DNA from: a virus
IMG/VR virus record: IMGVR_UViG_3300010885_044176
Span: 1-44,776 of that record
Length of the DNA stretch: 44,776 bases
Reading direction: 5' to 3' (one strand)
Shown here: piece after piece, positions 27,095-34,551 of the stretch
Layout: each line of letters opens with the position of its first letter
How positions within the stretch are numbered: the stretch's first letter is position 1
Notes under the pieces: model-generated
Told to the model about the DNA's origin: nothing
Databases searched by the model: none
What the model saw: only the letters and a program-made list of their open reading frames with translations
Made by a program: the position numbers and the translations under genes

Positions 27095-27892
27095 ATGATT
27101 GTAACATTATCAACTGACAGCAACTATGTTAAGCATGCAACACATTTGCTAAGAAGCATTGCAGTTAATAGCCCTGCTGTAAAAGTGCATTGTCGTGCAA
27201 TAGATTGTTCTTCTGAAGAATTGCAGCAATTAAAAGACGCACACCCCAACATAATTTTGGATGATGAACAATTGGGTCTACCAAGTAAAAGACAATACTT
27301 CCGTGCAGGAACAGTATTGAGTACCGATATAACGCAACGCGGGCCGCATGGTTCGCACCTGCTATCATATCGTCAATGCTATGTAAGCAATACTCGATAC
27401 CGTAATATACTGCATTGTTTGGAAACATTAGGTGAAGATACGGTAATACTATTAGATGCCGATGCAATTGTGCGTAAAGACCTGTGTGAATTGCAAGCAT
27501 TCATTGATGACTATGACGTATGCTGTAATGTTGGTACAGATGCCGATCGTTATCCTAATCGTCGCTGTTGGGAATGTAGTTGTATAATAGTAAAGAATAC
27601 AAAAAATGCTATTGACTTTTTTAATGCAGTTAAACGATGCACTGAAAGTGCTATGACCGATTGGGATAGTGATCAATTTGCTATTGAAAATGTGTATGCC
27701 AAGAATAAAGGCTCCATCTCTCTATGTGAAAAGATTCGGCATATTGAAGACTTGAGTTGGCGTGATGTAACGCTTCACAATTGGCAAACTTTACAATATG
27801 AATATTCGCCTGATAGTTATATTTGGCCAGGCAGTGGTGAAGCAAAATTTACATCGGTTTATTTAAAAGAAAGAGATAAGTATGCCATTTAA
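27095..27892 (+). CDS. GT-A fold glycosyltransferase-like protein 2
   Basis: 265 residues, starting 1 nt after the stop of radical SAM protein 2. A longer in-frame start at 27008 lies entirely inside that gene and is rejected. The N-terminus MIVTLSTDSNYVKHATHLLR and the DxD motif Asp121-Ala-Asp123 (VILLDADAIVRKDL) indicate a GT8-like nucleotide-sugar transferase. A later WDSDQFAIENVY supplies the second acidic motif. The end, SYIWPGSGEAKFTSVY, is shared with the protein at 25488, which supports a duplication around radical SAM gene 2. Sugar donor and acceptor cannot be deduced. No membrane anchor, so it would act in the cytosol. Confidence 0.68.
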   Translation: MIVTLSTDSNYVKHATHLLRSIAVNSPAVKVHCRAIDCSSEELQQLKDAHPNIILDDEQLGLPSKRQYFRAGTVLSTDITQRGPHGSHLLSYRQCYVSNTRYRNILHCLETLGEDTVILLDADAIVRKDLCELQAFIDDYDVCCNVGTDADRYPNRRCWECSCIIVKNTKNAIDFFNAVKRCTESAMTDWDSDQFAIENVYAKNKGSISLCEKIRHIEDLSWRDVTLHNWQTLQYEYSPDSYIWPGSGEAKFTSVYLKERDKYAI

Positions 27893-28571
27893 GGAATTTG
27901 AAAATGACAAACCGTTATTATATTTTCATTTTTATAAAAATGGAGGTACAACAATGCGTCAATACTTTGCCAAATGGTTTCGCAGCAAAAAGCAAAACCG
28001 ATTCTTTTTACACTATGCAAATGATAATTTATTTACATGCACTTCACAAAAAATAAAACAATTGGCTGATGATGGAATAACTAACCCAGTATTCTTTGGT
28101 GAATGGCACTATAATAATGTTCCATCGGAATGCACACAATTTATAACATTAGTAAGAGATCCGTTTAATCATGCAGTATCTTCTTTTTTTTATTTAAATA
28201 AAAATTGTGAAGATACACCAGATAATAGAAAATGTCTTGCTAAACATATACTCATTGATGAAGGCCCATATTTTGACTCGTTGCTGGTTAAAGAAAAACT
28301 TACTTTAGAAAATTATAAACAAATGATTGCAAAATATTTCATCTATATTGGAGTATTTGAAAATTATAAAGAAGAAATTAAAAAAATTTCAAATTTACTA
28401 GGAGTATTCTATGATGAAAAAGATCCTGTCATTAGAAAAAATAGTTCTCCATATACAATGCCAGTACCAGAATATCTTAGATCATTGCACCGCTCCAAAT
28501 GGCCATTACAGTATGCAGTATATGATTATATCAAACAGTTAAGTTATGAAAATTTGCTATCTTATAAGTAA
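27882..28571 (+). CDS. Sulfotransferase (PAPS-dependent, Sulfotransfer_2-like)
   Basis: 229 residues. A 5'-phosphosulfate-binding loop is visible at residues 14-26 (YFHFYKNGGTTMR; Lys19 and Gly21-Gly22-Thr23-Thr24), comparable to 'HIPKTGGTT' of carbohydrate 2-O-sulfotransferases. The 3'-phosphate motif is at residues 90-104 (LVRDPFNHAVSSFFY; Arg92, Ser100). His16, four residues before the Gly-Gly pair, resembles the conserved first His of this family. The expected reaction is transfer of sulfate from PAPS to a sugar hydroxyl. It overlaps both neighbours, and both are GT-like genes, so the substrate is probably a glycan made in this island. The gene is visibly more AT-rich than the fibre genes (14 of 60 bases G/C at 28381-28440), a hint of separate origin. 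Confidence 0.8.
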   Translation: MPFKEFENDKPLLYFHFYKNGGTTMRQYFAKWFRSKKQNRFFLHYANDNLFTCTSQKIKQLADDGITNPVFFGEWHYNNVPSECTQFITLVRDPFNHAVSSFFYLNKNCEDTPDNRKCLAKHILIDEGPYFDSLLVKEKLTLENYKQMIAKYFIYIGVFENYKEEIKKISNLLGVFYDEKDPVIRKNSSPYTMPVPEYLRSLHRSKWPLQYAVYDYIKQLSYENLLSYK

Positions 28572-29220
28572 AGACTATTATCAATTGACGCGTACATCCA
28601 TCTCCTTTGTAGAAAAGTTTTACAAAGGAGAAGCACCATTAAAATTTTTCATTTTTCATTTTGGTGATTTGCATTATGATGATGACTCTACCATATCATA
28701 TGTTAAGATTGAACGTAAAGTTGAACAATTTTTTATGAACCGCCCTTTCATATTTGAACAATTTGATGAAAAAATAATTTTTCTTGATAGTGATACGGTG
28801 TGTCAAACCAACATTAAAAAGCTGTATGATATTCCTTTGGGCAATGCCACATTGGGTGCAGTACAATGTAGCCGGTTGCAAACACATGCTGGCGCATTTG
28901 ACTTGTATACTCCTACGCCTGAGTTATCTCAGCAAGTTACTCTTGATGACTGGCCATTCTTTAATGCTGGTGTAATGCTCGTTGATTGCCAAAAATGGAA
29001 GCAACATAAGTTTACAGAGCATTTCTTAAATCTATTTGAATTGTATAAAAATGCTAGATATTCATATAGCGATGAAGTAGCATTTAACATACTACTTGGA
29101 CGAGATCATTGCCAATTTTTAGATGTATGTTGGAATTATAATAATCATCCTGCTGGCCAACATCAACGGCCATTCATTGTTCATAATTATTCACAAATAA
29201 AAAATTGCAATGACATATAA
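28546..29220 (+). CDS. Glycosyltransferase family 8-like protein
   Basis: A 224-residue GT8-type enzyme and the clearest of the transferases here. Motifs in order: Asp81-Ser-Asp83 (IIFLDSDTVCQTNI), FFNAGVMLVDCQKWK (about residues 140-154, the classic 'FNaGvmli' block), SYSDEVAFNILL, a WNYN near the end and IVHNYSQIKNC in place of the usual 'H..G..KPW'. It is slightly short compared with bacterial GT8 proteins (about 270-330). The 5' end overlaps the sulfotransferase gene by 26 nt. It is followed by a late-promoter-like box, which may end this part of the operon transcriptionally. Donor unknown; GT8 members mostly use UDP-glucose or UDP-galactose. Confidence 0.8.
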   Translation: MKICYLISKDYYQLTRTSISFVEKFYKGEAPLKFFIFHFGDLHYDDDSTISYVKIERKVEQFFMNRPFIFEQFDEKIIFLDSDTVCQTNIKKLYDIPLGNATLGAVQCSRLQTHAGAFDLYTPTPELSQQVTLDDWPFFNAGVMLVDCQKWKQHKFTEHFLNLFELYKNARYSYSDEVAFNILLGRDHCQFLDVCWNYNNHPAGQHQRPFIVHNYSQIKNCNDI

Positions 29221-29223
29221 ATT
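29216..29223 (+). promoter_or_regulatory. Late-promoter-like box (TATAAATT) inside the sugar island
   Basis: TATAAATT, one base off consensus, with the TAA stop of the GT8 gene (29218-29220) at positions 3-5 and the next ATG (29229) 5 nt later. This is the same geometry as the exact boxes at 34538 and 38297, so I take it as a likely late promoter for the second half of the island. Confidence 0.45.
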
Positions 29224-29228
29224 ACTAT

Positions 29229-29840
29229 ATGGAAAACATTTGGGACACGGTAGAATTCTTTGAAAAGGAGGTTGCGGCATATTGTGGAAGCAAGTATGCT
29301 GTTGCAGTTGATTCATGCAGCAATGCGCTGTTCCTTACATTTAAGTATTTAAATGGAGATCAACCAGTACAGGTACCTAAGAAGACATACTTATCTGTTC
29401 CAATGTCAGTTATGCATGCCGGATATGATGTTGAATTTGTTGATAGCGATTGGGTTGGTGACTATCAATTAGCTCCATATCCAGTAGTCGACAGTGCATG
29501 TCGTTTTGAAAAAGACATGTATGCTGGTGGATTTGTTTGTCTATCATTCCACTTTAAGAAACTGGTGCCTATTGGCAAAGGAGGCATGATATTGACAGAT
29601 GATGTAGCAGCAGTTGAATGGTTACGTAAGGCACGGTATGATGGGCGAGCTAGTTATTACTATAATGACATCTTAACTACTGATGTTGACGTGTTGGGCT
29701 ATCATATGTATATGACTCCTGACCAAGCAGTACGCGGTATAGAACAATTTTATAGAGCAAAGAGTAGTTCACAAACAGTATGCGGCGCCGCTGCAGAATA
29801 TGCAGTTGATCTTAGCCAACTTAAAGTATTTAAAAGATGA
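29229..29840 (+). CDS. Short DegT/DnrJ/EryC1-type PLP aminotransferase
   Basis: Sugar aminotransferase-type protein that would install an amino group on a keto sugar nucleotide using PLP. Motifs: KYAVAVDSCSNALFLTFKYL (residues 22-41, the 'sGT.AL.la' PLP phosphate site), Asp88 in YPVVDSAC (family 'EDaAh') and Lys111 in SFHFKKLVPIGKGG followed by MILTDD (family 'SFh..K....GeGG...t'), the expected PLP lysine. With 203 residues it is little over half the usual 370-400. The segment between the 'VDSD' strand and Asp88 is compressed and the C-terminal domain is missing. Either a minimal form or one that needs a partner. The stop overlaps the RmlD-like start in ATGA. Confidence 0.75.
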   Translation: MENIWDTVEFFEKEVAAYCGSKYAVAVDSCSNALFLTFKYLNGDQPVQVPKKTYLSVPMSVMHAGYDVEFVDSDWVGDYQLAPYPVVDSACRFEKDMYAGGFVCLSFHFKKLVPIGKGGMILTDDVAAVEWLRKARYDGRASYYYNDILTTDVDVLGYHMYMTPDQAVRGIEQFYRAKSSSQTVCGAAAEYAVDLSQLKVFKR

Positions 29841-30658
29841 AGATACATGTATTAGGATGTAATGGAATGCTTGGCACATACGTTTCAAAGTACTTTAAGC
29901 AATGCGGTTATACCGTTGAAGATTATGATCGTTCGCGATTGAATGTATATAACTTTAATTCTGAAAAGTTTGCAAAAACATTGCATTCATCTGACATAGT
30001 TGTTAATTGTATTGGTTTGCTTAAACCTAATATACAAAGCTTTGACCATGCAGTTGATGTTAACCTAAACTTCCCACGGCAGCTTGATATGATTTGTGAA
30101 GCAGTTGGTTGCAATCTTGTTAACTTTTCATCTGATTGTGTGTATAGCGGCTCCAAAGGTAGTTATGTTGAAACAGATGTGTGTGATGCTGATGATTGGT
30201 ATGGGCAAACAAAACGTCAAGAAGGTATAAAGAGTACCGTAATGCGTGTTAGTTTTATTGGTGAAGAACGCTATCATAAGATTGGTTTGCTTGAATTTGC
30301 ACGTAAGAATGCTGGTAAAGAAGTAAGCGGATATACAAATTGCCTATGGAATGGATTAAGTGCATTGGAAATTGCTAAGTTGATTGAACGAATGGTACGA
30401 GGTGATGGAGCTACATTTTGGAGTGGTACACGCCATGTGCATTCAGCTGAAGCCGTAAGTAAGTATGGTATGTTAAAGATGATAGATGAAGTATACGGTT
30501 TAGGTTTAATGGTTGTGCCAGTTGAAGCAAAAGAAGTTAGTGGTAGTGCGGTATATGGTCTACTTGATCGTACACTTGCCACAATATATAATACTATAGA
30601 GACTCCATCATTGTTTGAAATGATAAGAGAACAAAAGAATTACATTTATGAACATTAA
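29837..30658 (+). CDS. RmlD-like SDR (dTDP-4-dehydrorhamnose reductase family)
   Basis: A 273-residue short-chain dehydrogenase of the RmlD type; it would reduce a 4-keto deoxysugar nucleotide with NAD(P)H. Cofactor loop Gly7-x2-Gly10-x2-Gly13 (VLGCNGMLG), IVVNCIGLLKP (about residues 54-64), the active-site strand NFSSDCVYSGSKGSYVETD (Ser98, Ser99, Asp100) and catalytic Tyr122-x3-Lys126 (DDWYGQTKRQEG) are all in place. Length is near the RmlD norm (about 290). A late segment, SGYTNCLWNGLSALEIAKLI, is the sugar-side 'G..t.....G.s..elA' motif. It probably feeds the GTs with a deoxy or amino-deoxy sugar together with its two neighbours. Confidence 0.85.
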   Translation: MKIHVLGCNGMLGTYVSKYFKQCGYTVEDYDRSRLNVYNFNSEKFAKTLHSSDIVVNCIGLLKPNIQSFDHAVDVNLNFPRQLDMICEAVGCNLVNFSSDCVYSGSKGSYVETDVCDADDWYGQTKRQEGIKSTVMRVSFIGEERYHKIGLLEFARKNAGKEVSGYTNCLWNGLSALEIAKLIERMVRGDGATFWSGTRHVHSAEAVSKYGMLKMIDEVYGLGLMVVPVEAKEVSGSAVYGLLDRTLATIYNTIETPSLFEMIREQKNYIYEH

Positions 30659-31535
30659 GCTAATTGGTGGTAATGGTTTTATCGGATCACATGTATATGA
30701 TGCATTAAAGAATGATCATGATGTTACAATTATTGATATAGACAAAAGTGTTGGCAAACATCCTTATTCATATTGTGATATTGTGGAAGACATTGATCGA
30801 CTAACTGATCTATTAAAAGGAGCTGACATTGTTTACTTGTTTACTGCAATTAGTGAAGCATCAAAGAATCACGAAGACCCGTCCAATGCAGTAGCAGTCA
30901 ACATAGTAGGGCTTCATAATGTATTAGCAGCATGTGTAAAGAATGCTGTTAAACGAATTGTTTTTTCCAGTACCGGATGGGTATATAGCGAATGCCTTGA
31001 AAATATTGTAGATGAGGATACATCATTAAATTTAAATGCTGGTACTAATGTATATTCGGCAACTAAAATTTGTGGCGAAGTACTGGTTCGCAGTTATCAA
31101 AAATCATTTGGATTGGATTATACTATTCTACGTTATGGCACAATTTATGGTGAAGGAATGAATCCACGAACAGCAGTCAATTCATTCCTAACTGCAGCAC
31201 GCAACGGAGAAGCTGTAACCGTAAATAGCAATGGCTACCGCAACTTTATTCATGTCTCCGACATTGCACAAGGAATAGCAGATGTAGCGCGATACTTTGA
31301 AGACACAAAAAATCAAACGGTAAACCTTGATGGCGATGAAGCAATTTCATTGTTGGATGTAGTAAAGTATATCAGTGAAAAGATTCATAATCTTAATGTA
31401 ATATATTCTGCTAATAATGCTGTTGAATTTAAAGGTAAACAAATCTTGTTGGACAGGAGTAAAAAGCTATTGCGCTTTACTCAAAATGTGACGTTGCGCA
31501 AATGGATACACTCTCAAATAGATGAAAAACTATAA
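30648..31535 (+). CDS. NAD-dependent sugar epimerase/dehydratase (extended SDR)
   Basis: 295 residues. The NAD-binding loop GGNGFIGSHV (Gly7, Gly10, Gly13) with Asp30 at the end of the second strand (TIIDID) indicates NAD preference. The active site has FSSTGWVYSE (about residues 106-115) and Tyr136-x3-Lys140 (VYSATKICGE). ILRYGTIYGEGMNP and NFIHVSDIAQGI are typical of UDP-glucose 4-epimerase-like and GDP-mannose epimerase-like proteins. It is slightly shorter than GalE (about 338). It overlaps the RmlD-like gene by 11 nt and the deacetylase gene by 14 nt. The exact sugar cannot be told. Confidence 0.85.
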   Translation: MNIKLIGGNGFIGSHVYDALKNDHDVTIIDIDKSVGKHPYSYCDIVEDIDRLTDLLKGADIVYLFTAISEASKNHEDPSNAVAVNIVGLHNVLAACVKNAVKRIVFSSTGWVYSECLENIVDEDTSLNLNAGTNVYSATKICGEVLVRSYQKSFGLDYTILRYGTIYGEGMNPRTAVNSFLTAARNGEAVTVNSNGYRNFIHVSDIAQGIADVARYFEDTKNQTVNLDGDEAISLLDVVKYISEKIHNLNVIYSANNAVEFKGKQILLDRSKKLLRFTQNVTLRKWIHSQIDEKL

Positions 31536-32163
31536 GTCGGCTCTTATTGTTGCACCTCATGCCGATGATGAAATACTTGGTTGCGGAGGATATATTTCGC
31601 AAAACCCTGATGCTGATATTCACGTAATAATAGTTGCGCATCGTGATGCAAGCATGGCTGACAACATAAATGATGCTCAAACATTAAGCAAGATATATGG
31701 TATAACTTATCATACATTAGATTATACCGATGAGCGATTGGACGCCGTATCATCAAGTGATTTGATTAAAGACATTGAAAAGATATATTTACAGGTAAAA
31801 CCAGATGTTGTGTTTATACCATTTGATGGAGATGTTAGCAGTGATCATGGTGAGGTTCATAAGTCAGCACGCATTGCTTTCAGAAAAATACAAGAATGCC
31901 AACCATGCGAATGTTTATGTTATGAAGTGCCTTCTTCAACAGAGCAAGGGCATAAACCGTTTTTTCCCAACACGTATTTAACATTAGGAGCGGAGGATGT
32001 AAACAACAAGTGGCACATGCTAAATACCTACACTAGTGAAATACGGGATTATCCAAACCCACGAAGTAAGATTGGTATAGAAACATATTCACGATTCCGC
32101 GGCATGGAATGCAATCGTGAATATGCAGAAGCATATATCAGCTTATATAAAATATATGAATAG
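31522..32163 (+). CDS. PIG-L/LmbE-family zinc deacetylase
   Basis: A 213-residue metal-dependent N-deacetylase-like protein (family of MshB, GlcNAc-PI deacetylase, BshB). The first zinc motif is APHADDEILGCGG (residues 11-23; His13, Asp16) and the second is SSDHGEVHKSAR (Asp108, His109, His113). IIVAHRDASM and VFIPFDGD are further family blocks. Such enzymes remove acetyl from N-acetylated sugars. In this cluster it could unmask an amine on a sugar for the amidinotransferase or an acyl group, which is inference. Length is normal for the family (220-250). It overlaps the next gene's chosen start. Confidence 0.88.
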   Translation: MKNYKSALIVAPHADDEILGCGGYISQNPDADIHVIIVAHRDASMADNINDAQTLSKIYGITYHTLDYTDERLDAVSSSDLIKDIEKIYLQVKPDVVFIPFDGDVSSDHGEVHKSARIAFRKIQECQPCECLCYEVPSSTEQGHKPFFPNTYLTLGAEDVNNKWHMLNTYTSEIRDYPNPRSKIGIETYSRFRGMECNREYAEAYISLYKIYE

Positions 32164-32818
32164 TGTATATATTGGATATGATGGTAAACAGCCTGCTGCT
32201 TTTTATGCGTGTCTTAAGTCATTGCAGACAAACACAAATGCGCCATTTAAAGGTCATGCATTGATACAATCTGAATTGCGTGAAAGAGGCGATTATACAC
32301 GGCCAGTTGATCCATTATCAAGTACAGAATTTTCATTTACTCGTTTCTTAGTGCCGCATTTATGCAATTATAACGGATGGGCTTTATTTTGTGATAGCGA
32401 CTTTATATTTCTTAAGGATGTTGACGAGCTTTTCCGTTTAGCTGATCCACAGTATGCAGTAATGGTATGTCAACATGATTATAATCCAACAAATACAACT
32501 AAGATGAATGGTCAAACTCAACATCTTTATCCACGTAAAAATTGGAGTTCACTTGTCCTATGGAATTGTGCGCATCCAAGCAATAAAACATTAACAACTG
32601 ATGTTGTTAATCAACAATCTGGATCATACTTGCATCAATTCCAATGGTTAACCAATTCGGAAATTGGTTCATTGCCATTGCAATGGAATTGGTTAGTTGA
32701 TTGGTATCAAGAACCAATTGATGGACGCCCAAAGGCATTGCATTATACTGAGGGCGGTCCATGGTTTGAAAATTATAAAAATTGTAGTTATGCAAATGAA
32801 TGGCTTAAATATAGTTAA
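32156..32818 (+). CDS. GT-A fold glycosyltransferase-like protein 3
   Basis: 220 residues from the ATG at 32156; an in-frame ATG at 32117 would lie inside the deacetylase gene and is less likely. The N-terminus VYIGYDGKQPAAFYACLKSL, FSFTRFLVPHLCNYNGWALF and DxD Asp80-Ser-Asp82 (FCDSDFIFLKDVDELF) are a GT8-like pattern ('y.R..iP......vlYlDsD.i'). PRKNWSSLVLWNC and LHYTEGGPWFENYK follow; the latter equals the C-terminal 'H..G..kPW' block. Proteins of this layout are frequent in bacterial and phage surface-glycan loci. Donor and acceptor unknown. Confidence 0.78.
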   Translation: MNSVYIGYDGKQPAAFYACLKSLQTNTNAPFKGHALIQSELRERGDYTRPVDPLSSTEFSFTRFLVPHLCNYNGWALFCDSDFIFLKDVDELFRLADPQYAVMVCQHDYNPTNTTKMNGQTQHLYPRKNWSSLVLWNCAHPSNKTLTTDVVNQQSGSYLHQFQWLTNSEIGSLPLQWNWLVDWYQEPIDGRPKALHYTEGGPWFENYKNCSYANEWLKYS

Positions 32819-33647
32819 AACTCGAGATGAACAATACTCGTATCATATTGCATATGACCTGTTGAGTTCTCTTAAAAGCATTGAAATTAACCCAAGCGAA
32901 TCATGTACACGTGCATGCGCCTTTTGTCCTCGCAGTGATTCAAAACAGTATCCTTCAACGCATGCACGAATATCAGTTGACCTGTGTAAAAAAATAGGAA
33001 AAGACTTGGCCGAAATTGGCTTTACAAATCGTGTAGGATTTGTAGGGTTTGGCGAACCGCTATTACACAAAGGATTGGAAGAATGTATAGCAGCAATACG
33101 ATTTCATAATCCAAATTTAAAGTATCTTGAAATAAATACAAATGGAGACCGTCTTACTGCAGATCGAATCGAATCATTATATGCTGCTGGGTGCAATGTT
33201 ATAGCCATAAGTATGTATGACAGTGATAGGAGTGAGTATTTTGAAAGTCTTAAAGGAGACATTCCAATTCAAATGATATATCGTCATCACTATGATTCAT
33301 CTGTTGATTATGGTCTTAATATAGTTAATCGTAAAGAAATAGCATTTGACCATCAGTTGTTAAATATACAGAGAGCATGTTACCGCCCTTTTTATAAATT
33401 GTTTATTGATTGGAATGGTGATATATTAACGTGTGATAATGATTGGGCTAGAACCTTAATTCTTGGCAATATAAATGTAGAGTCAATTAAAGATGTTTGG
33501 CTTGGCAAAATATATAATGATTTTAAGACCAAACTTTTAAATGGACGCAATCATGAGCCTTGCAATAAATGTAATGCGTGTGGAACATTACGCGGAGAAA
33601 CTGAATACAACCTATTTAATGAAGCGGCCAGATTGGAACAGCAATAA
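32796..33647 (+). CDS. Radical SAM protein with SPASM domain 3
   Basis: 283 residues from the ATG at 32796 (another at 32790 is equally possible; a much longer in-frame start at 32697 is in the GT gene). The cluster motif is Cys37, Cys41, Cys44 (ESCTRACAFCPRS). GFTNRVGFVGFGEPLLH supplies the SAM-binding GFGEP (family 'GGEPLL'), then LEINTNGDRL. The SPASM part has Cys195, Cys213 (DWNGDILTCDNDW), Cys256, Cys259 and Cys262 (EPCNKCNACG), a standard auxiliary-cluster set. It differs clearly from proteins 1 and 2 and is a more orthodox SPASM enzyme. It overlaps the GT gene by about 23 nt and the HisC-like gene by 29 nt, so it is probably co-translated with both. Confidence 0.85.
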   Translation: MNGLNIVKTRDEQYSYHIAYDLLSSLKSIEINPSESCTRACAFCPRSDSKQYPSTHARISVDLCKKIGKDLAEIGFTNRVGFVGFGEPLLHKGLEECIAAIRFHNPNLKYLEINTNGDRLTADRIESLYAAGCNVIAISMYDSDRSEYFESLKGDIPIQMIYRHHYDSSVDYGLNIVNRKEIAFDHQLLNIQRACYRPFYKLFIDWNGDILTCDNDWARTLILGNINVESIKDVWLGKIYNDFKTKLLNGRNHEPCNKCNACGTLRGETEYNLFNEAARLEQQ

Positions 33648-34542
33648 AGAATCAGTATGCATTGACTTAAGCAATAATGTGTGTCACGATCATGTTTTAT
33701 TTGATAAGATACACTCTGAATTATCAGGTATCAGCTCTAAAGATTTATTTTCATATGCAAACGAATATTCCATTTACCAAACAGTAAGTAATTATTATGG
33801 TTATACTATAGATCAATTGGCAATTGGTTTAGGCTCAACTGAATTGATTCAACGCCTCATTTATCATTTTAAAAATTGCAAGGTTGCAATAGTGTCTCCC
33901 ACATTTGAGATGGTAAATGTTTATTGTGATATGTTTGGTGTTAAGCATTGTGAGGTTAATTATAAAAAGTTTAACATTATTGATATTGAGACTTTGACTG
34001 GGCATGATATATTGTATGTTGCTAATCCAAATGGCAATAATGGCCATGCATTTGACCATGAACAAATAGAGTATCTGATTAAAAACAATGCTTTTGTCAT
34101 ACTTGACGAAGCATACATTGATTATTGTACATATTCTTCATGTGATCATTTGATAAACAAGTATTCAAATATATGCATCGTACGAAGCTTTAGCAAGACA
34201 CTTGGTTTTGCTGGAATGCGCTGCGGCTTTATTTATGCAAACAAATTATTTATTGAAAAAATACAGAGTATACGAATGAATAGTGTGTCTACAACATTAA
34301 GTGGTTATCTTTTAAAAAATTACATAGATGAAATACCATTTCATATTAAACGCATGAATGATGCAAAAAATTGGTTAAACCTTAATGGGTTTAACATTAC
34401 TGCTAATGGCAATTACATAATCGTGCCTAAAGAAAAGCATAAGTTATTTGAATGGTGTAAACACAAAAGATTGGATGATTCACATATACGAGTTACTCTT
34501 ACAAATATAGACACATTTATAGAGAATGTTGTGGTATTATAA
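33619..34542 (+). CDS. HisC-like (class I/II) PLP aminotransferase
   Basis: 307 residues from the ATG at 33619; an in-frame ATG at 33541 would add 26 residues from inside the radical SAM gene. The order of motifs is that of histidinol-phosphate aminotransferase relatives: LAIGLGSTELIQRLIYHF (PLP phosphate site), VSPTFEMVNVY, VANPNGNNG (residues 134-142), Asp163 in ILDEAYIDY and the PLP lysine Lys193 in VRSFSKTLGFAGMRCGF (Arg201). It is shorter than HisC (about 350) and ends with HIRVTLTNIDTFIENVVVL. Because no other histidine genes are near, it more likely transaminates or decarboxylates a small phosphorylated compound or sugar for the island. A late promoter overlaps its stop. Confidence 0.82.
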   Translation: MKRPDWNSNKESVCIDLSNNVCHDHVLFDKIHSELSGISSKDLFSYANEYSIYQTVSNYYGYTIDQLAIGLGSTELIQRLIYHFKNCKVAIVSPTFEMVNVYCDMFGVKHCEVNYKKFNIIDIETLTGHDILYVANPNGNNGHAFDHEQIEYLIKNNAFVILDEAYIDYCTYSSCDHLINKYSNICIVRSFSKTLGFAGMRCGFIYANKLFIEKIQSIRMNSVSTTLSGYLLKNYIDEIPFHIKRMNDAKNWLNLNGFNITANGNYIIVPKEKHKLFEWCKHKRLDDSHIRVTLTNIDTFIENVVVL

Positions 34543-34545
34543 ATA
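34538..34545 (+). promoter_or_regulatory. T4-type late promoter box before small Ig-like gene
   Basis: Exact TATAAATA containing the TAA stop (34540-34542) of the HisC-like gene. The ATG at 34552 follows after 6 nt, so the predicted transcription start is one base before it. Confidence 0.7.
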
Positions 34546-34551
34546 CAGAAT

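Noticed and set aside
32697-32795. N-terminal extension of radical SAM gene 3
   Set aside because: It would overlap the GT gene by more than 120 nt and translate an implausible leader. Starts at 32790 or 32796 sit properly ahead of the cysteine motif.
33619-34542. HisC-like gene as a true histidine biosynthesis enzyme
   Set aside because: No other his genes are near, the protein is short, and it sits in a glycan-type island coupled to a radical SAM gene. A related but different role is more likely.
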